DNA of 64,000 nucleotides from Trichomonas vaginalis G3 (taxonomy: Eukaryota > Parabasalia > Trichomonadida > Trichomonadidae), in the NCBI RefSeq assembly GCF_026262505.1, contig NC_067208.1:12161962-12225961 (forward strand). The letters are read 5' to 3'. Numbering within the stretch: the first letter of the stretch is position 1; each line of letters opens with the position of its first letter. Below are positions 51,020 through 61,495 of this stretch, in pieces. The notes beneath the pieces were generated by a model. The model ran no database searches. It was given only the letters and a program-made list of their open reading frames with translations, and was not told the DNA's origin. Made by a program: the position numbers and the translations under genes.

Positions 51020-51822
51020 TTACTTACTAATAAAATTTCTTTATTGTGACACTTTCTCCGGTTTATAGGACCTCTCTCATATTCTATCTTGTCATATTTA
51101 AACACATAGTCATGTATGTCCTCTAACCATCTCATAACGGTTTCCAAACCACTTTTATCGGATGTAAAGTAAAAGCATGGATGGTTATGTATAACGTCTA
51201 AAGTTTCTAAAGAGTCTCTCAAAGTCCAGTCTACTTGGTATTGAAAATCCCATGTGTTATAGAACGGCGGGTCCACTATAAAGAAAATATTTTCCTTGTC
51301 TTTATATTTTTCATACAACTCTGTCCAATGACATCTCACAAACTCTATACCCTCAATATATTTTTCTATGTCCTCTTTGAAAACATTTGTATAGTTAAGA
51401 TATAAAACTTTTGACATAAGTGTTTCAATGTCATGAACTCTTATAGAACCACTATATAATAGTCTAGCAGATATACTATCCCAGTCTATATATTCTGCTT
51501 TTTTCAAAACCTCTCTCACAATATTTTTCTTATCTAATGGTATACGTTCCATCTTGCCTATAGGTATCTTTTCTTTTAACTCTTTCAATATATTGTTTGT
51601 GTCTGGAATATGTTTGAGACGGTCCATATAGTTGTCGAAGTCATTGCATATAATCTTTGAGTCTGGGAATACTGTATGACATAAATGGGATATATAGAAA
51701 CTTCCACCGAACAAATCTACAAATGTTAGACCATTCGGTAGTTTCTTAAGTTCTCTCAATATAATATCTTTACATCTACTCTTATTTCCAAAGAACGGTA
51801 ACGGTGGTTTTGTAAAATTCAT
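51004..51822 (-). CDS. Polinton D12-class adenine-N6 DNA methyltransferase
   Basis: 272 open codons. The SAM-binding motif FVDLFGGSF follows FTKPPLPFFGNKSR; the catalytic motif is FFIVDPPFYNT (DPPF, the DPPY class). This order is typical of Dam/D12 phage enzymes. It would methylate adenine in element or host DNA, perhaps to mark or protect element DNA. A near copy lies in element 2. Leader TTATTATTATATATAA before ATG. It is the last gene before the right end. Confidence 0.85.
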   Translation of the reverse strand: MNFTKPPLPFFGNKSRCKDIILRELKKLPNGLTFVDLFGGSFYISHLCHTVFPDSKIICNDFDNYMDRLKHIPDTNNILKELKEKIPIGKMERIPLDKKNIVREVLKKAEYIDWDSISARLLYSGSIRVHDIETLMSKVLYLNYTNVFKEDIEKYIEGIEFVRCHWTELYEKYKDKENIFFIVDPPFYNTWDFQYQVDWTLRDSLETLDVIHNHPCFYFTSDKSGLETVMRWLEDIHDYVFKYDKIEYERGPINRRKCHNKEILLVSKCGLK

Positions 51823-51883
51823 TTATATATAATAATAAAAATGTTTTTACCTGAAAAGTGACAGAAAAGTGACAAGTAAAAGT

Positions 51884-51942
51884 ATTATCAGTTTGAATTG
51901 ATAGAAATGTGACAATTAAAAAAGTGACAACATAAAAATAAA
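51884..51942. other. Junction between Polinton 1 and host C2/ankyrin gene
   Basis: Homology with element 2 stops after AAAAGTGACAGAAAAGTGAC at about 51883. The next 59 bp hold two further spaced copies of the GTGACA motif (AATGTGACAATT, AAGTGACAAC) before the host ATG. No terminal hairpin and no target duplication are seen. Confidence 0.5.
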
Positions 51943-54483
51943 ATGCTGACAGCCTATGTTCAGAAAGCAACTGGGCTCCCAGTAGCAGATTCAAATGGTT
52001 ATTCAGATCCGTTTTGCATGCTTTATGGCGTTGTTGGTAGTTATTTTTATCAGTTTGGAGAAACAAAAATCATAGAAAGAAACTTAAATCCTGTATGGGA
52101 TGAGAACTGCCAAATTCCATTTCATATATCCTTCGCTAGGATCTCAAAATTAAGAGTTGATGTTTGGGATCACGATACTTTGTCTTCTAACGACTTTTTA
52201 GGATATGCTGAAATAGAAATAGATCCGTCTAAGTTCGGACAATCAATTGAATATCCTCTTATTACAAAAAATGCAAATCGTGTTTCGAAAATTACAATAA
52301 CAATCAAATTCGACAACAACGCAATAACAGAAGAAAAGAAATCGGAGACTGACCAGTCTTATGTTACATACCTTTCATATTCTCCACCAATTTCACAAAA
52401 TCAATCAGTAAATCTTCGTTTTTATTCATATGACATAGAAAAAGGAGTTGTCTTGGCTCTTCCAGGCTACGGAACTATAGAAGAGACAGGGTTCGAGCTG
52501 GACATCAAAGCAACTCATTACGGACCAACAGGATTCACGAATGTCGCGACAATTTTTCCGAAAAAAGAAAACGTTTCGAAATACATACTTCCTATATGCG
52601 TAAACAAAGGCTACAGAGGCATCATCACTCTAAACATCTGTAGTTGCGTGAAAATGCCTAAAACTTCTGAAGATAATAAAAATATCAGAATTTGTATGTC
52701 TCCTGAGCAACAAATTATCAAAGTTTTCCGTAAATTATCGGTTTACGTTGTAAACGATGGCACTTTTTGCTTCGGAGGAATTTTAGATATTTCAGACAAC
52801 AAATCTCTCAATGTAAACTGTTTAATTCTCAACCAGAAGCTCCAAGAACTACTTAAGGTCGTAAATACTACTCCAATTCCTCAGATTACGCAACTTTTAT
52901 ACGGATCTCCGTTTTGTAAATTTTTCGGACTCGAATCAGCATTTGTTCATGAAATTTACCACATAATCGAGTTTGATCATTCAAGGTATGACTCAATATT
53001 GAAGTTAATGACCGAAATTCTCAAGAGAAAAACAAATGATAATTCTCATATTGTAAAATCGCTAATAGAGTACGGATTCATGTATCCCAAAGACCTATCG
53101 ACATACAACAGCAGTATTCTGCACAGATTGCACTTCTTACGTGCACTTTTGGAAAATGAAGCGATAGATCCAAAAGAAATTGTAAGTTACGTCGAGAATC
53201 TTGATATAAGGTATTCATGGATATCAAGCTTCTACTCTGTAATGTTCTTTGCCCCAGAAATCGAGCAAATCAACAAAAAATTCTTTGACGACTGCATTTC
53301 TGCCTTCAAAGTTTACTTCGGCAGCGGCCACGGCGAAGGCGCGATCAAAGAATTCCTTTCCATCCTCAACGTAATGAAAGCCGATAATTGGTCGCAATTA
53401 AAATCCTTATTAAAGTTCGGATACGCACCAAACACCATTATGGCCTCAATAATCAACGGAAAACTCGAGTCCGATCAAGTTCTGAACCACGAAAACATCG
53501 ATTCCTTCATAAATATCTCCATTTTCGACAGAATTCGTGGTTTTTCACAAAAAGTGACACCTTTGGCATATTCACTTTATTACAATTGTATCGAGAGTAC
53601 CAAATACATTTTAACGCTCAAACCAATGTTGAGTGCCACAGGAGTACGTAATTATTCCGATTACGCGATCAGAGGCGGAAGTTCCGAAATTATTGAACAA
53701 ATAATTCCACTGAAAATCATCCAAAACGGGTCCTTAAAGACGGCAATAGAGTTCCATAACACTCTTCTCTATGAAAAGATCACTTTGTCGCTTGGAATCA
53801 AGAAGATTCAAACTTTAGAAACGTTAAAAACGTCAATTTCATGTGGAAACATTGAAATCTTCAACAGATTCTCAGCACAGATCTCAGTTCTTGCTGGCGA
53901 CAACCTAGAGACAGAATATATCAACTCTGTTACATCAGGACACATCAATTCTGTCATCGGATTGATTTATCATTTCGGAGTTTCTCCAACAGCATTCGGA
54001 CCACGTGGTTTGATGCCTCTTCAGATTGCTGTTACCAATGGAGATGTCGGAATGGTTAAACAGCTTCTTTCGTTCCTTGAAGTTCTTCCTTGCGCGATTT
54101 CGGAAGATGGAAATGTTCCAATTATGTCGGCCATTGAATCACGAAACAGTTTCCTTGTTTCTTCTATTTCTTTTTCTCCTGTTTTAGATCCGAATTTTTC
54201 TATCAATGGAAAAACTCCTCTTATGCTTGCATCTGAAATCGGAAATGTTAAATGTGTTGAAGCAATTCTTAATTCGCCTTCTTTCACGGCAAATCCATAT
54301 TATTACTTGGACAAGAAAAACAAAGAAGGAGAAACTGCTCTTTTCATTGCATCAAAGATTGGATTTTCTAAAATTGTCGAAATTCTTTTGAAGTCAGGGT
54401 GCAGCAAAGATATCGAAAATAACAGTGGAAAGAAACCAATTGACATTGCAAAGAACAAAGATGTCATTGAATTACTTAAATAG
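51943..54483 (+). CDS. C2-domain plus ankyrin-repeat protein, 846 aa
   Basis: Open frame from ATG. Residues 1-105 form a C2 domain (MLTAYVQKATGLPVADSNGY, SDPFCMLYG, NPVWDENCQIPF, LRVDVWDHDTLSSNDFLGYA) with the Asp positions used for calcium and phospholipid binding. Residues about 110-290 are a beta-rich second part. Residues about 300-620 are helical, of the type that precedes trichomonad ankyrins; ankyrin units fill about 630-846 (GLMPLQIAVTNGDVGMVKQL, GETALFIASKIGFSKIVEIL). Probably a membrane-recruited adaptor. Codon use is richer in G+C at third positions than in nearby ankyrin genes. The Polinton ends about 60 bp upstream, so its original promoter has probably been displaced. Confidence 0.85.
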   Translation: MLTAYVQKATGLPVADSNGYSDPFCMLYGVVGSYFYQFGETKIIERNLNPVWDENCQIPFHISFARISKLRVDVWDHDTLSSNDFLGYAEIEIDPSKFGQSIEYPLITKNANRVSKITITIKFDNNAITEEKKSETDQSYVTYLSYSPPISQNQSVNLRFYSYDIEKGVVLALPGYGTIEETGFELDIKATHYGPTGFTNVATIFPKKENVSKYILPICVNKGYRGIITLNICSCVKMPKTSEDNKNIRICMSPEQQIIKVFRKLSVYVVNDGTFCFGGILDISDNKSLNVNCLILNQKLQELLKVVNTTPIPQITQLLYGSPFCKFFGLESAFVHEIYHIIEFDHSRYDSILKLMTEILKRKTNDNSHIVKSLIEYGFMYPKDLSTYNSSILHRLHFLRALLENEAIDPKEIVSYVENLDIRYSWISSFYSVMFFAPEIEQINKKFFDDCISAFKVYFGSGHGEGAIKEFLSILNVMKADNWSQLKSLLKFGYAPNTIMASIINGKLESDQVLNHENIDSFINISIFDRIRGFSQKVTPLAYSLYYNCIESTKYILTLKPMLSATGVRNYSDYAIRGGSSEIIEQIIPLKIIQNGSLKTAIEFHNTLLYEKITLSLGIKKIQTLETLKTSISCGNIEIFNRFSAQISVLAGDNLETEYINSVTSGHINSVIGLIYHFGVSPTAFGPRGLMPLQIAVTNGDVGMVKQLLSFLEVLPCAISEDGNVPIMSAIESRNSFLVSSISFSPVLDPNFSINGKTPLMLASEIGNVKCVEAILNSPSFTANPYYYLDKKNKEGETALFIASKIGFSKIVEILLKSGCSKDIENNSGKKPIDIAKNKDVIELLK

Positions 54484-54534
54484 TTGTTTTAGTTTTTTTT
54501 TTATTATTATTATTAATTTTTATTACTTACGCCC

Positions 54535-54632
54535 CTATGACAGGGCCTTCAATTCAGATATTTAAGGTTGATTTTCAATGTCGCTTCACGCCAGTTGTCA
54601 AAAATTCGAATTAATGTCAGATGGGCGTAAGT
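54535..54632. repeat. Small inverted-repeat unit A (ACTTACGCCC ends)
   Basis: 98 bp bounded by ACTTACGCCC and GGGCGTAAGT. The interior shares GGCCTTCAATTCA and CGCTTCACGCCAGTTGTCAA with unit B in reverse orientation. Followed by GTGCAGCCTTAA. MITE-like. Confidence 0.55.
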
Positions 54633-55018
54633 GCAGCCTTAAATATCTTGAGAATATAAATCAGACAATAGTGCTAAAGTCAATTAATATGCACTTACAA
54701 CTTTAAATATATTATTAAATCTTTGCATACATTAAAAATAGATAAGCTCATTTTCATACGGAAAGTTTCATATTCAAATTTTTGTTAGTGTATCACTCAA
54801 TAATGAAGTAGAAAAATGATAGGGTAACTTTTCGTAGGAAAATGTGATTTTTTCACGTTTAAATTCAAACTTTAATTATGACTTCAAATCAGAAATTTAA
54901 GCAAAAATAGAAGCAACTAGACTACATATTGCATGTGTAACTTATATGAGCTCTCATATTTGATAATTTTCTCTCACTTTCAGTGAAGGTATGCCTTTTA
55001 ATTCGCATTTTAAATTTA

Positions 55019-55156
55019 TCAATAAGGCTGCACTTACGAGCACCTGACTTTAATTCTAATTTTGACAACTGGCGTGAAGCGTCTAATAAATTCATATATA
55101 TAATAAACATATGAATTGAAGGCCATGTCATAGGAGCATAAGTGCACCCTTAATGT
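55019..55156. repeat. Small inverted-repeat unit B, reverse relative of unit A
   Basis: Bounded by TAAGGCTGCACTTACGAGC and, inverted, TAAGGGTGCACTTATGCTCC. The interior TGACAACTGGCGTGAAGCG and TGAATTGAAGGCCATGTCAT matches unit A inverted. CTGACTTTAATTCTAATTT inside it also occurs at 24378. A dispersed family with at least three members in this window. Confidence 0.55.
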
Positions 55157-55172
55157 TCAGTTTTTTTTATCG

Positions 55173-56217
55173 TTAAGGGTGCACACGAGAGGATCATGCA
55201 AACTTCAGAATTTAGAACCTTATTTTTAGGCATTATCTTGGCTACCTATTTAGGCTCGAAAAGCAAAAAATATCAAAAAATACAACTTGACTCCATTATG
55301 ACCCTTTCATGGAGGTAGATTTTATCCGCTAGTATTTTCCCTTTGAATCTCTTTACAATTCGAAATCAAATTCAAATCTCAGTAGAAGAAAGGAAGAATC
55401 GACTTACTACGGTTGTAATACGAATAAATACATATATTTAATTATTTTTATTTACATAATAATTGTTTGAAGCTCATATTCCAACAAATTTTTAAATAAA
55501 AACATTAAAATGTTGAAAATGTTCATATATTTTAATAGGGTTTTGGCACTTTATTGAGGAATTACTACATACATAGTCGAACTGAACTTGATATTTTGAA
55601 ATTTAAATTATTTATCAAAATTAAAATTTAACTTGAAATTTATAATTATTTAGTCATATTTTGCATAATTCTAAGTAGATTTTGTAAAAAATCAAGAAAG
55701 AAAAATTTTAACGTGCTTTATTTTTTCTTTTTTATAATAATACATATTATTATATAATTAACATATTCATAATGTTTCACCCTTTCAAAAATATAATCCT
55801 CCTCCTCTCAAATAAACGTACATACGGGTGGCCTCTTTTTTTCAAAAAATCAAAATTTGAAATTTTGGGCTCAAATATTAGAGATTTTTTCAACCTTCAT
55901 ATATGTTGTCTATATCAGACCTCCTTTCTTTTTGATACTTAACATTGTTCCTAAATCTTAGCCGTTAAGGCTGTTCTGAAAATATTTTTTTTCGAAAAAA
56001 TTCGAAAAAAATTCTTAAAATTCAAAAATCCCTTAATTCCTGAGGATTTTGGAAAAAAGTTTTTACATGAACATGTGTATATTATATGAAGTATATTGAT
56101 AAGGTAAAAATCAAATTTTATTGCATATTCATCGAGAAAATAAACTAACGAATCCCTCAAAATTGAGAGGGTAATCCTCCTCCTCTCAAATAAACGCACA
56201 TACGGGTGCACCCTTAA
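55173..56217. repeat. Interval bounded by TTAAGGGTGCAC inverted repeats
   Basis: TTAAGGGTGCAC at 55173-55184 and its reverse complement at 56206-56217 face each other 1045 bp apart. Near the right end a 36-bp sequence (AATCCTCCTCCTCTCAAATA...) occurs twice (55795-55830 and 56173-56208, one mismatch). The right end is 3 bp from the ankyrin start codon. It may be a non-coding element or two neighbouring ends of the unit A/B family. Confidence 0.4.
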
Positions 56218-57577
56218 ATAATGGAAAACGAACTTTATCAAAATTACGAGTATATGGGAGCTCATGTAAAGGATTATTTAATCGATAATAAGTTATTTAG
56301 TCTTTTTGAGATGGATGAAATCGAAAAAATCTTTGATTACGTTACATTTACAGCAGATGACTACATTTCTTTTCTTGAACAATCGCAAAATGAAACACCT
56401 ACAGAACAACTAGCTATAATTGCATTAAAGGTGAATGTTTCTATGAATAATAACCAAGAAGCTATCTCAATACTCAAATCATTACGAAATATTTTAAATC
56501 TTAAATTTATTGATAGTCTTATTACTTTTTTGAGTTCAAATAGCACCATCACATATCTTAAAACACGAAATACTTCAAATATTGGACAATCTTTTAAATT
56601 AAATAAATCAAGTGGAGCTATTCCAACATTTAATTCAATTCAGCCACATGTATCTCTAACACCAATTTATGATTTAACAAAAATTAAAATATTTAGAAGC
56701 ACTAAAAATAACAATAAAATTTACAAATTTCTAGAAGAACTCCTGGAACAAGGAAAGCAAGATATGATTAAAGAAGCATGCGAAGAAGGACTTGCTGAAA
56801 TTCCCGATTTGTCTAATACCGGAAAAAATGTCCTTCATCAAGCATGTGAAAAAGGAAATCTCAAACTTGTCAAATCTCTGATCGAATGCGGCTGCAACAA
56901 AGAATTTAATAATTCAATTACGTTAACTCCACTCATGACTGCATCTATTAAAGGACAACTTGAAATAGTCAAATATCTTTGCTCAATTGGTGCAAATATT
57001 GATGCAAGGAATAAAAGCAACTACACACCATTAATTTTTGCAGCTGGCGAAGGACATCTAGAAGTAGTCAAGTATCTTATCTCAGTTGGAGCGAATGTTG
57101 AAGCAAAAACTTATTTTGACAATACTCCACTCATTGAGGCTATTCAGAAAAATCATATCGAAATTGTCAAATATCTTATCACAAATGGTGCTAAGATCGG
57201 ATCGTCTTCTTTAATTGTTGCTTCTAAAAAAGGATATCTTGAAATTGTGAGATACCTTATTTCTGTTGGAGCTGATAAAGAAGCAATATATTCAAATAAT
57301 TTCACACCATTGATGGTAGCATCAATGAACAATCGTCCTGAAGTAGTAAGATATCTTATTTCCGTTGGGGCAAATGTTGAAGCAAAAGATAAAAGCCAAG
57401 GCACACCCCTTATTTATGCATTAATACAAGGTCATCTTGAAGTAGTAAAGTGTTTAATTACTGCAGGAGCAAATAAAGAAACGAGAGATAGGAGAGATCA
57501 AAAAACTCTACTTATTCTAGCATCAGAACACGGACATTTTGAGATCGTTAAATATTTGATATCTATTGGTTCAGATA

Positions 57578-58880
57578 TAGGGTGTCCAAAGGTGCGTTTA
57601 GCACAGCGCTCTATATGAGACTATTAAAGGAGATATATGCTGATTATAAATATATAATAAAAAATATGAATATATGTATATGATGAGTATGTTGTATTTT
57701 GGCGCCATGCCGGGATATAAAATGAATTTTGAGACAAGAGGCGGTTTTGCGGGAAATTTTGGCGGGATTTTTTTCATTTTTTTTAATGAATCATAAAGAA
57801 AACATCCTCGCTCTTGCAAAAAAATGCAAAGACTGTAAAAAAATCTACGAGACATTGGTAAAATGCTTCGGTATGGATGCTCCTAGCTATTCCACTGTAA
57901 CGTATCATGTTAGGATGTATCACTTCATGAACAAAAAGGCGCCCATCATAAAAATTGACAAAAAATCGCCGGATCAAAGAAAAATCAAAGCAATTCTTCA
58001 AGCGCTAGATGAAGACCCAGAAGCATCACTCAGAAGGATAGAGGAGATGACAAAGATACCACGTACAACAGTCAGTTATTATCTGCACAATTATTTGAAC
58101 TACAAACTAGCGTATACACGTTGGGTTCCGCACAATCTTAATTCAGTTCAAAAAAAATCTAGAGTCCAATCTTCGAAAGAGCTCCTCTCTATATTGGGTG
58201 CGTATCAATCCAAGAAGTTTCGCTTTTTAGTAACAGGGGACGAGTCTTGGTTTCAATATGCAACAGAAGCCAAAATCATGTGGATCCCGAAGGATGAAAA
58301 TCCGCAAACATTCCGAAGAAAAAAATTGACACACCAATGATGATGTTGTCGGTTTTTGGGGCGTGAATGGCATCATCGCAATTGATATTCTTCAAAAACC
58401 TAATACGATGAATGCTCAGTATCTAATTGACAATGTTCTTACTCAAATTATCAATTCTGATGAGTTTGAGAAATCCAAACAACAAAAACAAAAGTTTGCA
58501 ATTCATTTTGATAATTCAAGAGTTCACAAAAGTCATAAGGTAATGAATTACTTGGTGGAAAACAATGTCAAAGTTGTTCCAAACCCAATTTATTCACCTG
58601 ATATTGCACCCTCTGACTTTTATTTATTCGGCACGCTAAAAAAGAGAGCTGAAGGACGCGAATTCGCGAGTCCAGATGATCTTGAAAATTTTGTAAGAGA
58701 GCAATTTGAGCAATTTTCTCATGATGATTTAAAGCGTGTCTTTCAAGCCTGGATCGATCGCTGCGAACGCGTGATTGAATCCAATGGTGATTATATTTAA
58801 ATAAACTTTATATATATGTAACTTGTTTATTTCTATTCGCAATATTCAGGGTTGTGCTAAACACACCTTTGGACACCCTA
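57578..58880 (+). mobile_element. Tvmar1-like mariner transposon
   Basis: 1303 bp with inverted ends TAGGGTGTCCAAAGGTG(C/T)G that match for about 28 bp with one difference, flanked by TA duplications (57576-57577 and 58881-58882). It holds one mariner transposase gene, and its size matches the Trichomonas vaginalis Tvmar1 element. It sits inside an ankyrin unit. Near-identical ends and an intact target point to a recent insertion. Confidence 0.92.
57786..58800 (+). pseudogene. Mariner transposase (D,D34D), frame-shifted
   Basis: The start was chosen at the ATG of MNHKENILALAKKCKDCKKI; the upstream in-frame TTG is not a eukaryotic start. A helix-turn-helix DNA-binding half (SLRRIEEMTKIPRTTVSYYL) is followed by the catalytic core: TGDESWF (first Asp near 58240), HFDNSRVH (second, near 58510), and SPDIAPSDFYLFGTLK (third, near 58615), spaced as D34D. 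The frame is lost near the A-run at about 58320 and regained by about 58363, so two small length changes lie in that 45-bp stretch. The encoded transposase is probably inactive, but the ends are intact and could be moved by another copy. Confidence 0.88.
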
Positions 58881-60141
58881 TATTAATGCTATTGATGAAA
58901 ATAAAACAAGTGCCCTATTCTCTGCATCAAGACGCGACCATCTTGAAATCGTTCAATATCTAATCTCACATGGAGCAAACAAAGATTCAAAAGATTGTGC
59001 TAAATCTCCACTCGGGGTAGCGATGCTTAATGGTCATTTAGAAGTTGCTAAATATCTTATATCTATTGGGGCAGATAAAGAAGAACAATGTGTTATGGAA
59101 TTTGATAGTTTCAAAACACCACTACAAATTTCTTCTAAACGTGGTTATCTTGATTTGGTTAAATATCTTATTTCGATTGGCTGTAATATAGAAGCGATGG
59201 ATAGAAATGGAAAAACTGCACTTATTTTTGCATCGGAAAATGGAAAACTCGAAGTAGTAAAGTATCTTATTTCTGCTGGTGCAAAACTAGAAGCTAAAAG
59301 CAATGATGGAAGCACAGCTCTCATTTGTGCGACAATGAATAACAAATTCGAAGTTATAAAATATCTTATCTCAGTTGGTGCTAATAAAGATGCAAAGAGT
59401 GACATTGGTCATATCCCTCTTATTGATGCAGCATGGAACGGGCAGATTGAAATCGTCAAATATCTTGTCTCTGTAGGAGCAAACATCGAAGTTGAGAATA
59501 ATAATGGATATACACCACTCATTTGTGCAGCATGGAATAGTCATTTTGACATTGTTAAATATCTCATCTCGATTGGTGCAAATAAGAATGTTAAAGATTG
59601 TGATGGTAAAACGATTCTTATCTTATCATCAACCGGAGGCCATCTTCAAGTTGTTGAATATCTAATATCAATTGGAGTTGATAAAGAAGAGAAAGATAAC
59701 AATGGATTAACATCTGTTATGTGGTCATCGTCTGGAGTTCATCTTCATGTTGTTAAATATCTTATATCAATTGGCGCAAACATTAATGCAAAGAGTTATT
59801 TTGGACATACTGCTCTTATGTTAGCATCAATGAACGGACAACTTGAAATGGTTAAATATCTTATTTCTATTGGTTTAGAGAAAGAAGTTAAAGACAATGA
59901 AGGCAAGACATCACTCATTTATGCATCAGAAAACGGAAAAGTTGATGTTGTGAAATATCTTATTTCAATTGGATCCAACAAAGACGAAAAAGATCTTAAT
60001 GGCAAAACACCGCTCATTTATGCATCATCTAAAGGCCATCATGGAACTGTTAATTATCTTATCTCAATTGGAGCTAATCCATATGAAAGAGATCATTTTG
60101 GAAAGACTTATCAAGATTATTCTATAAATATCATAATGTAA

Positions 60142-60262
60142 GCAAAATAATCTATATCCTTCAATGCATTACTTAAATAGTTGTTTTAATTTTTATTAAT
60201 TTTTAATTAATTTATTCTGATATTGAAATTTATTCGGAAAAATAAGCGTTTTAGGTCAGGTG
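60142..60262. other. Left host flank of Polinton 2
   Basis: Short 3' flank of the ankyrin gene, ending in CAGGTG, the six bases before the element terminus. Sequence upstream of the terminus differs from that before element 1, which marks the boundary. Confidence 0.5.
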
Positions 60263-60332
60263 AGTGGGGCTTCCAGGCGCGTTGCGCCCTCTAGCCCCGA
60301 AGATGTTTAGTATAAATGAAGTTTTTATTCGG

Positions 60333-60537
60333 AAAATTGTTAGTCTTCTGGTGTGAATTCGGAGGACTCTTCTTGGATAGAGTCTTGTATTTCCTCCTCC
60401 ATTGCTTCTGGGAAGAAGCCTTCTTCTGGGTCGAAAACATTATATAATGTGTCGCTTTTCACAAATTATATATGTTTTCATGTTTTGTCACTTTTCTGTC
60501 ACTTTTCGGGTAAAAACATTTTTATTATTATATATAA
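60333..60537. other. Subterminal region of Polinton 2
   Basis: Non-coding; includes GAAGCCTTCTTCTGGGTCG-type purine/pyrimidine repeats (GGAGGACTCTTCTTGG and similar) and TTTTGTCACTTTTCTGTCAC next to the methyltransferase leader. This is the stretch missing from the right end of element 1. Confidence 0.5.
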
Positions 60538-61356
60538 ATGAATTTTACAAAACCACCGTTACCGTTCTTTGGAAATAAGAGTAGATGTAAAGATATTATA
60601 TTGAGAGAACTTAAGAAACTACCGAATGGTCTAACATTTGTAGATTTGTTCGGTGGAAGTTTCTATATATCCCATTTATGTCATACAATATTCCCAGACT
60701 CAAAGATTATATGCAATGACTTCGACAACTATATGGACCGTCTCAAACATATTCCAGACACAAACAATATATTGAAAGAGTTAAAAGAAAAGATACCTAT
60801 AGGTAAGATGGAACGTATACCATTAGATAAGAAAAATATTGTGAGAGAGGTTTTGAAAAAAGCAGAATATATAGACTGGGATAGTATATCTGCTAGACTA
60901 TTATATAGTGGTTCTATAAGAGTTCATGACATTGAAACACTTATGTCAAAAGTTTTATATCTTAACTATACAAATGTTTTCAAAGAGGACATAGAAAAAT
61001 ATATTGAGGGTATAGAGTTTGTGAGATGTCGTTGGACATAGTTGTATGAAAAATATAAAGACAAGGAAAATGTTTTCTTTATAGTGGACCCGCCGTTCTA
61101 TAACACATGGGATTTTCAATACCAAGTAGACTGGACTTTGAGAGACTCTTTAGAAACTTTAGACGTTATACATAACCATCCATGCTTTTACTTTACATCC
61201 GATAAAAGTGGTTTGGAAAGTGTCATGAAATGGCTAGAAGATATAAACGACTATGAGTTTAGATATGACAAGATAGAATATGAGAGAGGTCCCATAAACT
61301 GGAGAAAGTGTCACAATAAAGAAATTTTATTAGTAAGTAAATGTGGTTTGAAATAG
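60538..61356 (+). pseudogene. Polinton D12-class adenine methyltransferase, copy in element 2
   Basis: Almost the same protein as at 51004-51822, with FVDLFGGSF and VDPPFYNT motifs both present, and a handful of residue differences near the end. It carries a break. First gene from this end of the element, with the leader TTTTTATTATTATATATAA. Confidence 0.8.
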
Positions 61357-61472
61357 GACTACTTGTTTTAGGTTTTTTCCATTGTGTCATTTATTTATTT
61401 GACGTGGCAGAAAAGTACAGAGAATATGAAGATGAACCAATGCCTGTAAATGTTCAGTATATGTACTCGTAA
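61341..61472 (+). CDS. 43-aa single-span membrane protein, element 2
   Basis: Same as 50888-51019 (MWFEIGLLVLGFFHCVIYLF, acidic tail), again overlapping the methyltransferase 3' end by 16 bases. Conservation of such a short frame, including the overlap, supports it as a real gene. Confidence 0.55.
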   Translation: MWFEIGLLVLGFFHCVIYLFDVAEKYREYEDEPMPVNVQYMYS

Positions 61473-61495
61473 GAGATATTTTTATCTAATATTAA

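Larger units (their letters stand above)
27764..51883. mobile_element. Polinton/Maverick element 1 (fossil, about 24 kb)
   Basis: The left terminus starts AGTGGGGCTTCCAGGCGCG and its first 70 bp match the terminus of element 2 at 60263-60332. Parts from left to right: basic coiled-coil protein, major capsid candidate, small proteins, candidate penton remnant, D5-type helicase remnant, packaging ATPase remnant, repeat-bearing regulatory-type protein, hairpin repeat arrays, minor capsid-like protein, DNA polymerase B remnant, integrase remnant, fibre, second minor capsid-like protein, amphipathic protein, adenine methyltransferase. The right end is homologous to element 2 as far as about 51883, and the terminal 275 bp expected there are absent. 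It has many breaks (well over ten across polymerase, integrase, helicase and ATPase), while several structural genes look open, so it is dead as a unit but not old. Confidence 0.85.
54484..56220. other. 1.7-kb spacer built from inverted repeats
   Basis: No gene. It contains several inverted-repeat units described separately. Other A+T-rich parts (55440-55780) show nothing. A palindrome CCCTCAAAATTGAGAGGG lies at about 56154-56172, just before the ankyrin gene. Confidence 0.6.
56221..60141 (+). pseudogene. Ankyrin-repeat gene (871 aa) split by a mariner
   Basis: Host gene starting MENELYQNYEYMGAHVKDYL. Residues 1-105 are the usual trichomonad N-terminal helical domain (TFTADDYISFLEQSQNETPT), then a linker, and from about residue 185 roughly 20 ankyrin units (EGHLEVVKYLISVGANVEAK type) to the end. 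A mariner lies at 57578-58880. Counting out the element plus one TA (1305 bp, a multiple of three) leaves SDI-NAIDENKTSALFSA, a perfect ankyrin continuation, so no other break is needed. As it stands the product stops 13 codons inside the mariner. The insertion is therefore young and the gene may be intact at other loci or strains. GTGCACCCTTAA stands just before the ATG. Confidence 0.85.
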
